Shown: positions 45,665-58,386, numbered from the stretch's first letter. The stretch is 64,000 nucleotides of DNA from Sinonovacula constricta (GCA_007844125.1 CM017564.1:22252034-22316033); one strand, 5' to 3'. The notes: a model not told the origin generated them from the sequence alone. A program made the numbers and translations.

Positions 45665-48077
45665 CGGTAGGATATGTATCTTTTTAAATACTCGGTTATC
45701 TAAAAAGCAATCAAAAACTTTAATTAGAGAATGCTGCGCAAGTTTAAAGCAATACCTCATAACATAATTGGGCTTTACATGCTGGGTTTACAACATATAT
45801 ACAATCAAAGGATACCAGTAATTCTTAATTAAATGGTTAGATATATAGAATCCTGCATACAGAATTCTGTCATATTTTTGGACCATGTTAGGAAGGTTAG
45901 CAGAAAGTAAAAATTTACTGTTTTACTACCAAACTAATCTGTGTGTTTTTGTGTCTTGTTTTTTATTAAATGAGTTTGTGTTTAACGTTTTACCCAATTG
46001 ATTTTATGTACGTACATCGACTCAATTGTTGTCAAAATCGTTTGTTAAGCATTTCCCATGATTCTGATCCACATAGATCAGAGATAAAACTTAACAAGAG
46101 ATTTAGATATGAACTTATTCATTTTTATTTATATTAAATTAAGTAATGTGTATTTTCCTGTACCTTCAACGTATTTTTTTGTGTTTAAGTGTGTTTTATT
46201 CCCATAATTAAAAGCGACATATACAGATTGATACATTAATCTTTGTATCACAATTTATCATATCAGATTGCGCGTTCTAAAATAAAGAAGAATACCACGC
46301 TCACAACCCTGCGTTAATTCCTATTTCTTTCCACTTTAACAAGAAAAGTGCCGGCCGATAAATAGCATAACGTGTTGCCATGTTTGTGATTGCTCATACC
46401 TGCAACGCCAAAAGACGTCACCAACTTAACAAAGAAAACAGAACTTGTCTAACTAAATAAATGGTTCAGTAGCATATCTTCTGTTCAAACAAATGTTGTC
46501 TTCATAATAGAAGTCCGGATCAATTTATTAGTTTTATTATAACATTTCCCTTTGAAGTGCAAGTTGGAAATAAGATCTTCCCGATACCGTATTGCAGAAA
46601 AAAACTTAATACAAGGAAAATGTATAATGTACTCCCAAAAGTTGTTTCGATGTATACGATATTGACTTCACTCACAACCAAGCATTTATTACACCAAACA
46701 ACGTGATTTTTTCTTAAAATGGTCACCCGATACAACTGGTGTTATCCTATTCAACAAAGAACAAGGCTTAACGGGTTTTGCTTGCTCAACAGTTAACCTG
46801 GAAGGACCATTCTGCCATATGGTATTGGGGTTATCCTGTTGAACAGATTCTTGTATTGACCAATGAGATAACGCGTGTACGGTGTATGCGTAAAAAATGT
46901 GTACCAGTATGTGCGGATTGCAGCAGCAGCCATTTGCTATTAAACTAACTTACTACACGTGAAAAGATTGCATTTTGCCAAGAAACCTCGGAAAGTAAAA
47001 AGAATCGTTGTTCATGGAAATCGTGCAACAACACACTATGTGAGGAGATCCTTTTTACCCGCTTTACTCAATAACTTAAACCCATACCATATAGTATATT
47101 GGTAGTACCATTTTATGTATAGAACATGTTAACCATGATTAACACAATACTTATTCGACAATTTTACCTCGATCGATTCGTGTGAAATGGTAATAAACAA
47201 GGTATTTGACGGATTTATTTATCAGACAACCACACACGGGGTTCGCTTGTACAATTATTTAATCAAGATGTCTACCGGGTGTGCTATCTGTACAATGAGC
47301 AAAGATAATGTTGAGCATGCAATCATGATTCAATAATTGAAGTTCATTTAGAACTGTGTTGCATACAAACTGGTAAACAATTTTTTCTCCATCTGTTTTT
47401 TGGAAATTTCCACAATCAATTTGTCATTAAATATTAAAACAATGTTAACATAGACAGACCGAGTATACAAACAACATTTACGACACTCTGGCGTCCCCTA
47501 TTTACAATAAAATTGGTCGATATCTGTAAATATTTACATGACATAAATGTGACAATGATAAATACTGCATTAAAATGTTATGTAAGTATCAGACATTTCT
47601 TAAATTAACAACGATAAACATACTTCATTGCTTTTGGACACAATTATATAAAGGAGGTTTAACAAGCAAATGTTTAAAAAATAACAACGTTATTCAACAT
47701 CTATATTACATTAGGTGTTGTTAAATACAAATGTAAAAGTTTTCTACCCTATAGGAAAATGGCAAATTCTGAAATAAGTAAAAATTTCTTCCGTCAAGAA
47801 CTTTCCACTTTAAAAATAAACTGATGGGCAGCGTTGTGAAAAACAAAAACAAACCAAAAATATTTAAGAAACCAATTATAATCAATCTACCTCAGACGAT
47901 TATGGTCAATATTGAAACGTAATCCAATTTTTCTGATTTTTCTCCTATTGTTGCCATAGTTAGTAATCTCAAAATATTCCGTCTATGGCATCGAATTATA
48001 ACATAATTATGGTCGTCCGTGGGTTTTTGACTGACAAATATACCACGGTTGGGAGTTGAGATGGGCAAACGTTAAGG
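45665..48077. other. region upstream of the lectin gene, no gene seen
   Basis: The promoter of the minus-strand lectin gene should begin here. No TATA box can be assigned with confidence. The rest is AT-rich without coding evidence. Confidence 0.45.
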
Positions 48078-48212
48078 ATGCATAGGAAAATAAGAAAATG
48101 TCCTTTAAGATTTACCACAGATATTTAAATATGAACTACCACTACACAAAGGCTTAATATAAAATGACAAAAAACAGAGCGGCGAGACATAAAACACATA
48201 AAGGAAAAAAAA
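48078..48212 (-). repeat. dispersed repeat R1, partial minus copy
   Basis: It matches the 3' third of R1 in reverse: ataggaaaataagaaaatgtcc, accacagatatttaaata, cgagacataaaacac. It is more diverged than copies A to C. Confidence 0.6.
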
Positions 48213-49070
48213 CACAAGTGTAAGTGGTTTAATTTCAATCATTTTAACGCCAAATCAACAATTGTTCAGGGGATTTCACGAATCAAAACATATTGGAAAA
48301 CAGAAAGAAAACAGCGAACAAACGGAAAACAATTTCTATGATGCAAACTAAACAAATGTTATAACATGTTTGTTTATGCAAGTGATAGCTTAAATAAGAA
48401 TGTGGGGGCTGTTATAATGCAAAACCTTACTATATAAATAATTTAGGTGTTTTGTGGCGTTTTTCTGCAGTTTTCCGAATGCTTCTGTGAATGGATAAAA
48501 CATGTCAACAGAGAAAATAAAAAAAAGTTCGAGAAGAAGTGTATTTGATTTGATAAACTCTATTCAGTTGTCCCGATGGCGCGATTGTAGCACACAGTTT
48601 CTGATTAGTCCGTCAAAAACATGGCTTTACTCGCCTTTCAAATGCCGCGCTCAGCAGATTGTGCTTATTTTTGGAATATACGGCATACATTTGTTATTGT
48701 TTTTCTTTTCCATTAATGTAGTAGACGAATAAGGTCAGCCTTTTTATCGTATTTATATCACGTGACGTTCATTCATATACATGAATTTATAATTAAAAGT
48801 TGGCGTTTTGTGAATGGAACAGCCTAAGTAATGACGTCACGCGTATAATCGTCGATTGTGTTTAACGTTTGTCTATATCTTACATATTTGGAAGTTTCGA
48901 GTCGTATTAGAGCTGTCGTTTCTTTACGATCTTTCCATCGTCAGTTTTCGTTGCCGGTAATTGCCGTACAGGTTTGACAACTACGGCGCTGTACCAGGTT
49001 AGAATTAACATTCTCTTTTTTCGTTAGTGATATCGACACTTTGAACAGACCGCACACATATTAAGAATAC
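48213..49070. other. non-coding stretch, nothing recognised
   Basis: No gene or repeat family is assigned. A TGACGTCA octamer occurs at about 48832. Confidence 0.4.
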
Positions 49071-50008
49071 TTAAATGTGGTGTCCGATTGTTTACCTATA
49101 TTAAATACGTGCACAAATATGAACGATGATTTAAAGTTAGCTCTTAGGTAAGCGGTGACGTAGTGTTCTTACATTAAAAATAGCTAACTGTGCAACGTGG
49201 CTCGGATAGGAAATACATAATTGTGATGACGAGAAGGGAGTTATGTTTCACTTTCCACTAGTGATGTCACGATGATCGAGTTAAATAGAATAATCGTCGC
49301 TGGTTACTAATGTCCGCGACAATCGATTTCCCTATCGCAAAATCGATTCCGGTAGTTATTTTTTTTTTCCGTTAGTAAAAATTTCAAAGGGACGTAATTC
49401 ATACATAGCTTCATGTCGGGCGATGGAAATGTTATAGAGTTTAAGTGTTCTTTACTGAAATTAAGTCTTAAGTGTTGTTTAAAGACTGAACAATCCATTA
49501 CAGTGAGTCAGTGAGTTAAAAGTAGCGTTACTTGTACGTCATGTAGTAAATTTTCAAATGTAAAGGGTTCGAAACTTTGAATAAAATTTGTGTTAACTTG
49601 TTATTGTTCAAGAGCTTTAGTTGTGAAAAATTGTTTCACATAACTTGCATGTTGAAAATGTTTTATAGACTGTTAATATGCAAATAAAATCTATTGTTTG
49701 TCTAAGTAAATAAGAGTAGTTTTAAAAAGAATTAGTACTTCCTAATTAAAGTAAATAAGAATAGTTTTTAACGAAATTAGTACTTCCTGATCAAAATGTT
49801 TCGATTTTTTACCGATTTTTAATCGATTAATTATGTTCGATTCAATTCAATTATCGATTATGTTTTCGGTCCGATTCTGCATCAATACTTTCCACACAGG
49901 TGCAGGACATCAATGGACAGCATATCTGAGGTGTTTTAACGTAACAATACCTTAAATGGTCATTTGAGGGGAAAATAAATGGGCCAAACTGTTGGATACC
50001 ACCTTTAA
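49071..50008. mobile_element. TTAA-type MITE, long copy M3 with internal insertion
   Basis: Left end TTAAATGTGGTGTCCGATTG at 49071; right end gttggataccacctttaaac with TTAA at 50005-50008. The interior shares agctaactgtgcaacgtgg and ggataggaaatacat with M1 and M2. At 938 bp it is about twice as long as M1, so it probably carries an insertion in its middle (about 49260-49870), which contains repeated 'tcgatt' words. Confidence 0.6.
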
Positions 50009-50384
50009 ACGTTAATGATAGCAATATACAGACTCCCCCCTTCTTCATAGATAGGATAGATTTACACGTGGTGAAATAAACATGCACATACTGATTTAGA
50101 ATACTAAAGATGTATATTTTCGTACAGACGTTTATCCTAGTAGAAATGTTGTACGTATTTTACATTTGCTTTTTAATTAATAAATGACATTACTCCATGT
50201 ATTTTAATGAGACTATGTGTGTTTAAGATAAATTTTATATGTCCTTTGCAAAACTTGCGCGTGTTTATTCTATTTGTAATGTTAACGTATTTTTAGCTTC
50301 ACTAAGCGTGTATTTTAATATATTGTATTAAATGGGAAACAAACGTAATTACGTACCTACTTATTTGTTCTCATCGCAGCGACC

Positions 50385-50605
50385 AATTATGATCATTACA
50401 GCAATGTCCAGCTATTTGGTGGAGGAAGGCCACAAACCAATGTCTGGGTATAACTGCTAGCGCACTGCAAGTCAGCTGGAAGACCTTCCCCCATTAAGTC
50501 CGTCTCCCCAACCTGGACTCGAACCCACGCGGTGATAGGCTAGGCTGTCAGAGGAGTTACAAATCAGCGACTCTACCACCACACTACTGGTGCCCGTCTA
50601 CGTAC
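50385..50605 (-). mobile_element. tRNA-derived SINE, family B, minus copy
   Basis: On the minus strand the head reads gtggtggtagagtcgctga...ccgcgtgggttcgagtcc with a perfect B box. The body (ggtcttccagctgac, acccagacattgg, aatagctggacattg) matches 43115-43350. The two copies are clearly diverged. Confidence 0.75.
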
Positions 50606-50685
50606 CTACAAATATTTAAGGATAATAAAGTAGCTGAGACGAAGTACATATACTTTTTGCAATGGTGCATTTTAAAATAATGTTA

Positions 50686-50815
50686 TGTAGCCGGGTGATA
50701 GGGAGAGAATGTCTAAGCGGTAAGGTTAGCTCAGTCGGAAGAGCATTCACCTGGTTAGCGAAGTGTGCCGGGTTCGTGTCCCGGACCAGCTGATCATTTT
50801 TCTCCCTATGTTACA
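50686..50815 (+). mobile_element. solo LTR of the miniature LTR element
   Basis: It is 130 bp, TGTAGCCGGG...CTATGTTACA, the same length and the same ends as the right LTR at 22882-23011. GTTA stands on both sides (50682-50685 and 50816-50819), a 4-bp target duplication. The A box tagctcagtcgg is perfect here; the B box reads GGTTCGTGTCC. A T5 run follows. It shows that the 130-bp unit is the discrete LTR, since a lone copy with its own duplication is what recombination between two LTRs leaves. Confidence 0.8.
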
Positions 50816-50819
50816 GTTA

Positions 50820-51529
50820 TATAAACAACAGGTGCGTTTTCAACGCAATCGTTGTACATAACGTTTAATAATGATTTCTAATTACAATGTCCAGCTTTTA
50901 TATATATTTATTATGATTGTAAATTTATCTTTGGATGGTCAAACGCCAGTATATCTAACATATCAAGTTATGTCAATTAATTCAAACATTTAATCATAAG
51001 TCAATATAATGCAAATGTCATTCTCTTATATTAGATATCTTTACAATATTAACATAAGAATATTTACATTTAAATATCTAAAACTATCATTTATCTCTTT
51101 GTATAATTGTCAAATCCAATCTAAGAGATCTAAAGAATTATGTTCAGATTACCTTATATTGGCTTCTCACTTCTGCCACTAAATGAACAATATATTTGTC
51201 TAGGAGCTAATAAAACCACACAGATCAGCTTCCTGGTAACTTTGCATTACCAAAGGTGATTGGTTTAGAAGTACAATTACGTCAATAACTCCAAACACAA
51301 CAAGACAACAACTGTTTACCCACCTGCAAAAAAAGTTTGAATGGTTTTGTTACCTTTTCATATCCCGCGCAGTAAAAATCGACCGACCATTAAATACGCA
51401 CGTGTATGTCTGAAATACTTTATGCCCGAGGTGTGGCGATACGATCACCATTACGTCTAAAGTAGTTCTAATTTAACATAAATTGTGCATATTTTAGATT
51501 CAGATGTTCGCGTATAAGGGATGGGATTA
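50820..51529. other. non-coding AT-rich stretch
   Basis: Nothing recognised. Confidence 0.4.
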
Positions 51530-51790
51530 GCCTGCATTTTTGCCGATACTGTGCAGCCACATTTTTATCATTATAACACAGGGGCACTTATGAGGTGTCC
51601 ATGGACTGAACCCGACCGGTCCATTATACTGACACCGACAAGTCAGGCGTGATGCTGTAGCCCCGAGCGTTACAAGGGAAGCCACTACTACCCACTTTAA
51701 AGTCTATGGTTTGACCCGGCAGGGGTTTGAACCCGCGACCTCTCGATCCGGAAGCACACGCTCTACCACATGAGCTTTTGCGGCCCGTTC
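51530..51790 (-). mobile_element. tRNA-derived SINE, family C, minus copy
   Basis: On the minus strand the head reads gggccgcaaaagctcatgtgg and ggttcaaacccc (B box). The body and end match the family C copy at 55092-55378. The frame reading KSSCGRACASGSRGRGFKPLPG across it is a translation of the SINE, not a gene. Confidence 0.8.
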
Positions 51791-53260
51791 GCGTAGAACG
51801 TATTATAATTAATGTAAATGTATTGCACATAACGTTGAAGAGCCTTCAGCAAAAGATAATAGAACAAATGATAGCAGAACAAATAGTTGATAGGTCATAC
51901 AGCGGCGAATACGATTTCATTTAACGTTAATAAATATTTGGAGAATTGGACACGTAGGATTGACTGTTTACTGTTCGGTGTGTAACGTGGCTGACTGATA
52001 ACATGATAAAGTATTACAGTTGAACAACAACACATTTTTATTGAAACAGCAAACATTTGTAGAAACATATGTAGAAACATGATCACACAAAATCAACAAA
52101 GCATTTTGATATTTGATGATTATTATAATTAGAATTTGTAACGCAGGTCGGCGCTCTATAACGGTCACCCATCCGTACACCAGCCACGGTAAGAGTTGCT
52201 TAACCGCGCAACTTTGCAAGCCGCTTAAACCACGTCGCTAAAGAGTTGAGCCAGCAGCGAGGCTGATTTAAAGTGTTTATATTTCCACCTCTGTCGTCGT
52301 TACATAATTACCAACATTATCATCTAATAAAAATTAGGAATATATGACAAATTCATATGGGCATTGAACCGTATACAAATATTTGAAAAGGCACAGGACA
52401 AAGATATTTACATGCAAGTGAAATGTGAAATGTAAAAGTGAGAACAACAATGTACAAAACAAGTTATTCACCTGAGCATAAAAAATGTTGCCGTTTTCGC
52501 TTTCATTTTAATTGTACATTTCAAGCGATTTTTTACAGAAAAGAAAATTGGCCGTTAAATATGACAGTAATTTCAACAGCTTCATACATTGCAAATAAAA
52601 TGATAATACCATTTCTTGTATTTCTACATGTACGTACAGGTAGACCATTAGACACATAACACTGTTTACCGTTCGCTGAGCTACTGTAATCTTTTGTTGA
52701 AAAGTCCGGGATCAAATCGGAAGTAATTCTTGTGTACATCGATATCGGTATCATATAAAAAATGGTCCATAGGATCTAAATATTCTTAACTGAAAACAAT
52801 TTGTTTTTACAGGTAAACATTCATTAGACTTTATCGTTGGAATAAATTGATATCGTTACGCTATTTACAAAACTATATTTAAACATTATAATATCGTTCA
52901 ACTCTTGATTGTCATTCACGATTGTCCTTTTAGGTGGCAAAGGTAACTGTGACCTCTGAAAGTCAGGTGACCAGTGACGTAGAGACTTAAGGATCGACTG
53001 CACCCGTAGTGTTAAAACAGTTTTGGTAGGCCCTGTCAAATAAAATCCACTGTGAAGGAACTGCTGTATCTCTCGTAAGAGACTTCTCTTGTGTAAACAC
53101 ACGTGTTTACACAAGATATCTTTTTGTGGCACTTTGATAACAGAAACGGATAGATTCCTGATTGTCATGCGGTGTCATGCGCCAATCATGCTAGATATTC
53201 AATAAGACCAGATTCCAATGGTTCGGGCAAGACGGCGTGCTAGACGAACCACTGTATTCA
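51791..53260. other. non-coding stretch with a segment shared with 55974-56045
   Basis: No gene is recognised. 52358-52435 (ttgaaaaggcacaggacaaa...acatgcaag) resembles 55974-56045. Confidence 0.45.
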
Positions 53261-53261
53261 T

Positions 53262-53265
53262 ATAC

Positions 53266-53312
<47 letters not shown>
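53262..53312. repeat. (TA)n(TG)n microsatellite
   Basis: A tatata run passes into about 17 tg units. Confidence 0.95.
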
Positions 53313-53315
<3 letters not shown>

Positions 53316-54182
53316 GGTGTCTCTTAAAGTTGCCTGTATAAAATACATGCTATACTAATATTTTACCACTGTAGAAAGAACATTTGAAATTATTGATGCT
53401 TAAACTTGTACTTTAGTCTACGTACAGATTTTAGAAAAAACGATTGCGCTGCCAGGTCTGGTTAAAAAAGGTATGACCAAGTCAATGTCAGAAACCTGCT
53501 TGCAAGGCGACTAGCATTCACAAACTTAGCAATAAGCAAAAATAAAAGTAAGCCTTATATTTTATTTATTTTTAGTTTGATTTTAGCTTTTGTTTTAATA
53601 TAATATCTTAAAGCACCAATTGTGTTAAAATCGACTGTTTGATAAAATATGAATCAAATTATATTGTTTAAATTCTGTCGTCAAATTTGTGAGTCGTCAG
53701 GGATGTTAAAAATAAAAGATCAACTTCTTGCGAATGTATATTAATGTTATTTAAAGATAATGAAAGACAGGGAGAAATATTTAAGAAACAAACACACATA
53801 CGGCATGGCTTTAGGCTTGCAAAACCTTGTAACGGTACTGTTTATTATTATAAAATATGATTACTTTCTGTTAAAAATCAAATTAGTTGGCGTTACTTGT
53901 AAGAAAGCGAATTTTAATTTATTTAATTTATTATCAGTATATCTTTCCAAATTGTATTCTTATATTTCTCCTGAAATGTGTTTACTGTTTTGTTTGTGAC
54001 GATTGCACTGTTGCCGTAAGATTAATTTGTCTGTCTTATTTTTGTCTTTAAGTGGTTATATCATATTCCAATCTCCAAGCAGAGTTGTCGTTCGTACCTC
54101 ACTATAAGACATCTGCTTCTTTTCAAAACCTCACACTGAATATACGGACCATAACCTCAACCATAGTAAATCTCTATATTAA

Positions 54183-54640
54183 TATCCCTCCCTCCCTCCA
54201 TCCCTTCATCCATCCATCCATCCATCCGTCCGTCAATCCAACCATCCATCCATAGGTCCAACCATCAATCCATCCTTCCATCCAACCATCCATCCATCCG
54301 TCCCTCCAAACATCCATCCAACCATCCACCAGTCCATCCATCCATCAGTCCATCCAACCATCCCTCCATCCGTCCATCCAACCATCCATCCATCCGCCAA
54401 TATATCCATCCATCTGCCATCCAACCATTCATCCATCCATCCGTCCATCCAACCATCCATCCGTCCATCCATCCATCCATCCAACCACCCATACACCCAA
54501 TCCATCCATCCTTCCATCCATCCGTCCATTCAACCATCTATCCATTCATCCATCTTTCTATCCATCCATCCATCCGTCCATCCGTCTATCTATCCATCCA
54601 TCCATCTGTATACACACAAACACACACACACACACACACA
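54183..54640. repeat. (CATC)n tetranucleotide array
   Basis: About 430 bp of ccat/ccatc units with scattered substitutions are followed by a short (CA)n run at 54615-54640. The minus-strand frames of repeated MDGWMDGW are translations of the repeat. Confidence 0.97.
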
Positions 54641-55091
54641 CCACAGCACACCACACCAAACCACATACATATATACAATGTTATATTATTTTTTGTGAAA
54701 TTCTGTTTCGGTCTAAAAACCTAGGATAACTTAAGTAAGTTAGCAATAACTATTGAATTATTTTCTGTATTTTTATACTAATGAGATAACAATGCGAATG
54801 TCAATACATATAACACAACACGTAAATACAACAACAACATGGTGTCATCACTTAGTTTAAAAAAAATCAAATAATTTGTCTGTATCTCACTGACTTTTCA
54901 TAAGCATAAGCTATGTGATATGACTCTTCTATATTCAAATTATTAACCGACGTTTTACCTGACGTCATACAGAGTCATGTGTCCTTAAATAATCTGAGTC
55001 TGTTACAGTGGTAAATGTAATAAACCGACTGTGTCTGAGAGTGTCAGATTCCATACTACTATACCTGAGTCAAAGCTTACAAAACATACAA

Positions 55092-55378
55092 GACCGGCCG
55101 CAAAATCTCAAGTGGTAGAGTGTCGGTTTGCGGATCGGGAGGTCGCGGGATCAAACCCCGGCCGTGTCAAACCAAAGATTTTAAAAGTTGGTAGTAGTGG
55201 CTTCCCTCCTAACTCTCGGGGCTAAGGGGACAGCATTTCGCCTGACTCGTCAGTGTCAGTAAAATGGACCTGCCAGGTTCAGTCCCTGGGCACCTCATAA
55301 GTGCCCCTGTGCTATAATGATAGAAATTACCCAGCACAGTATCGGCAAAAATGCCGGAAAATCCCCATCCGAATCACT
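55092..55378 (+). mobile_element. tRNA-derived SINE, family C, intact with target duplication
   Basis: An 11-bp direct repeat aaaacatacaa stands on both sides (55081-55091 and 55379-55389), which fixes the ends: 287 bp. The head (55096-55165) has gtggtagagtg as A-box region and cgggatcaaacccc as B box. The body is shared with 16465-16680, 51530-51790 and 61550-61800. The right end carries a small hairpin (ggcaaaaatgcc). Confidence 0.88.
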
Positions 55379-56488
55379 AAAACATACAAATGGAAAGGGA
55401 ATGTAAAATGACATTTAATTATCTGTAAAAGTTATCGCGCTTGGTCATTTGATAAAGTTTATAAAATGGGGAAGATTAACTACTTTTCTTATAGTGTTTA
55501 CATCAATCAGAACTCTTCGCGTAATTCCGTCCTCGGGACAATCATCCCTCGGATGTATCTGGTGCAATGATACTTACTGACATCACAATCGTTTTGTTCG
55601 CCGGAAGTCAGGAGAAGAATATGCCTAAAAGTAGTTCGCACAAAACAATGCCATCGTTCGACAGCTGCGTGTCTGCTGCGCTGGGTATATTATAATTGGC
55701 TGTTTTAAATTTGAAGCCGCCACAAATTGAAGTTTTACAGGCATCGAACTGTAATGAGTTGTCACCCGAGCTGTCATCTTTGTTTTGACGTCTATCGAAA
55801 AAGTAACAACATTTAATGAAATGGCCGAGGTGATCCGACAACCTACATACATCCAAGAGATGATTCGAGAATTATCCGAAGTGTTCCAATCGTTGTTTAC
55901 ATTACTGAGTATAAATCCATTCTGGGTGTGCAACCCAACAGATGTGGCTGTCCTGCAAGGAGATGTGTCCTCTGAGCATTGCAACACATATCAACATTTG
56001 AAAAGGCACAGGACAAAGGTATTCACATGCAAGCCAAATGTAAAAATAAAACCAATATATGTGATCATTCATTTAACAACAATAGCAAACCCAAATTGCA
56101 AGTCTTTCTTTTTATATACCGACACAACTAAATTCTTTAATTTCCTCATAAAAACGCCAATCATTTATTGCGCCCATTATTTTTTAAAGGATTGGTTGAC
56201 CACCATAAGATACAAGTAAACAATAACCTAAACCAAGTTCTGATTAAATATGGCGATTATTTTCTTTTGCTTTCGTGTTGTACGAAGAAAATACAATCAA
56301 TTGAAAAAACAACACAAACTTGACGATTGGCTTATATTCCATACCTCACTTCAGCTACGTATTATTATAGTCCAAAAGAAGAATTGACATAACAATGAAA
56401 GGTTTGAAGGCCAAAGCTTGTCTAGCATTTAGATACAGTGCCAAACAAGTAAAATTATTGACGAAAAACTTCGAAATGCGTCAAATGT

Positions 56489-56671
56489 TTACTGGAACGA
56501 CTGGAACCTCTTCGTTAAAAATCCAAGGTCCTTTTCACAAATGCAATTATACTGCCACTGACATCCGTCCATATAAACCTTTCTCCATGTCACATACCCA
56601 CAATCATAAGGGCCATCATTACAGAACATGATCGGTATGATATCTGGATTTATCGCCCCATCGTCGCGGTC
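56489..56671 (-). pseudogene. broken PAN/C-type-lectin paralogue, exon 3
   Basis: After the acceptor ccattgcag| the sequence encodes a close relative of exon 3 of the gene at 44169-45664: DRDDGAIN, then KVYMDGCQWQYNCICEKD, ending at a TAA (56489-56491). The frame is intact and the lectin cysteines are kept. No exon equivalent to exon 2 is found between this and the first exon at 57659-57933, so a complete lectin domain cannot be made. Confidence 0.75.
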
Positions 56672-56940
56672 TGCAATGGACAACAAAGAAATATAACAGC
56701 AACGACAGACAAAAATTGGCAATATCTACATGGAGTCATTTGTTTATCATTTGACGTATATCCGTTCTCAGAAGAATTGCAACGACGCGAATCGAAAGTT
56801 GGACAAAGAACGTATATTTTCAGTCTGGCTCTTTGCTTTTGTCTTTATAACATGCATTTGCCACTTTCGTATTTCACGAAAGATATACACTAAAATGAAA
56901 ATTACATTTAACGTTCTTTGGCCGACTAACATGTCCAAGC

Positions 56941-57090
56941 CGGCAACTGTTAGTTTTTCTTTGTGTGCGTTATGTCTCGTCTCTATGTTTTTGTCACTTT
57001 TACATTAACCAAGAATGCCTTTGTCTAGAGGTAATTCAGTTTTAAATGTCTGTGGTAATTCTTATAGGACCCTTTCCGTATTTACCTATT
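56941..57090 (+). repeat. dispersed repeat R1, partial copy D
   Basis: It matches the 3' part of R1: ttatgtctcgtctctatgtt, tgcctttgtctagaggta, cttataggaccctttccgta. It lies in what would be the intron of the broken lectin paralogue, on the opposite strand. Confidence 0.7.
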
Positions 57091-57658
57091 GATGACTGAA
57101 GAAAGGTTTTTGTTGGTGTTTCAGGTAATTTTCTGAATTCAGGATATGGAGTTCTGTTTATGGTTTTGATACGGACAGTTTCTTGTTCCTTTTTCCAAAG
57201 TTCTCAAGAATTTGCAAAATTTGCAGGGTGGTCTTTGCCGCGATTTCATTGTGATCGTCTGCAGGAGAACCCCAACTGCCAAAAAACTTTTTGTATTTTT
57301 ACAATCATTTTTTGCATTCATCATTAAACCAAGGATGGTTACGCTTCGAATTTGCTTAGTCGTAGGAATACTATACTATGCTATGGAGGATTCTTGCGAA
57401 CGAATGCATTTTATTATCAGAATTCTCAAATGTTGAATTTGACATTTCCTTATTTTTCTATCCTTAAACTTGTACCTATGAAGACGTTCTACTCGATTAG
57501 GCCATTGCCAATTATGCAAGGGTAAATACCATTGTAGATTTACGGGGTCTATTGTATACAATACAAACAGTGTGTTACAGTTATTAAACGGCAAAATAAT
57601 ATATGACCAAGAATGTTATTATCATAGAAATTATTATATAACTTAATTACATACTCAC

Positions 57659-57933
57659 GACTGGAACTACGCATTGCATGCCACATGCCGCGGGAAACTG
57701 ACTCTCCTCTTCCAGGATCTCGGCGTTCAGGAAACACCGTCGTGTGACTTTCTCGTACACCAGGGAGTTGCAGATCTCGTGCTGCATGCACTCCTTGATG
57801 CACTGCATGTCGTTATTTCTAATTGACATAGTGGCACCTCGACGGTGAAGTGAGAGGTGTATTTGGTAAACTCGTAAATCCACGCTTCCCCCATCATCCC
57901 AACCAGACACGGGATAAGGCAGAGTCTCACCAT
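57659..57933 (-). pseudogene. broken PAN/C-type-lectin paralogue, exon 1
   Basis: ATG 57933 starts a signal-peptide-like stretch (MVRLCLIPCLVGMMG) followed by EAWIYEFTKYTSHFT, matching exon 1 of the intact gene. About four bases are missing in the next block (near 57830-57840), so the PAN remainder (DMQCIKECMQHEICNSLVYE...CFLNAEILEEESQFPAACG) is in another frame. The first PAN cysteine is Ser here. A GTGAGT donor is kept at 57658. The frameshift, the lost cysteine and the missing exon 2 argue for a pseudogene; an assembly error could mimic the indel. Confidence 0.75.
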
Positions 57934-58020
57934 CACAGAATATGTACTCGTTGGAATGTATAGAAACATCTTTTGCTTGAATAAAAACAGAAAAAAATAA
58001 GTTTAAGAGAATTTGTGAAT

Positions 58021-58386
58021 AGGTAAATGAGAAAAAGTCCTATCAAAATTACCACACATATTTACCTATCTCTAAATCACCTATATACAAAGGCAAACAG
58101 GGTAAATGTAAATGTGACAATAACACAGAGACGAGACATAACCCACAAAAAGAAAAACCTGCAGTTAACGTCTTGGAACGTTCAGTAGGCAAAAGGAACG
58201 AATGGGGTGCTTAAACCTCGCGCTTCTATCAAACAAACAGTGTAACTAAAAATATCCCGTCAAAGTGAGACAGCTTACAGAAAGCACCTGCATCGGAAGT
58301 TAAAATAGATACAGTGAACTTCTGTACATACATAATAACTAGTAATAACATAAACTATCAACATATGTACAGTAGATAAAGGCCTA
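58021..58386 (-). repeat. dispersed repeat R1, copy C (minus)
   Basis: This is a nearly full-length minus-strand copy, starting aggtaaatgagaaaaagtcctat and ending gtagataaaggcc. It lies just upstream of the broken lectin paralogue. Confidence 0.75.

Noticed and set aside
54233..54537. Frames with repeated MDGWMDG
   Set aside because: Translation of the (CATC)n array.
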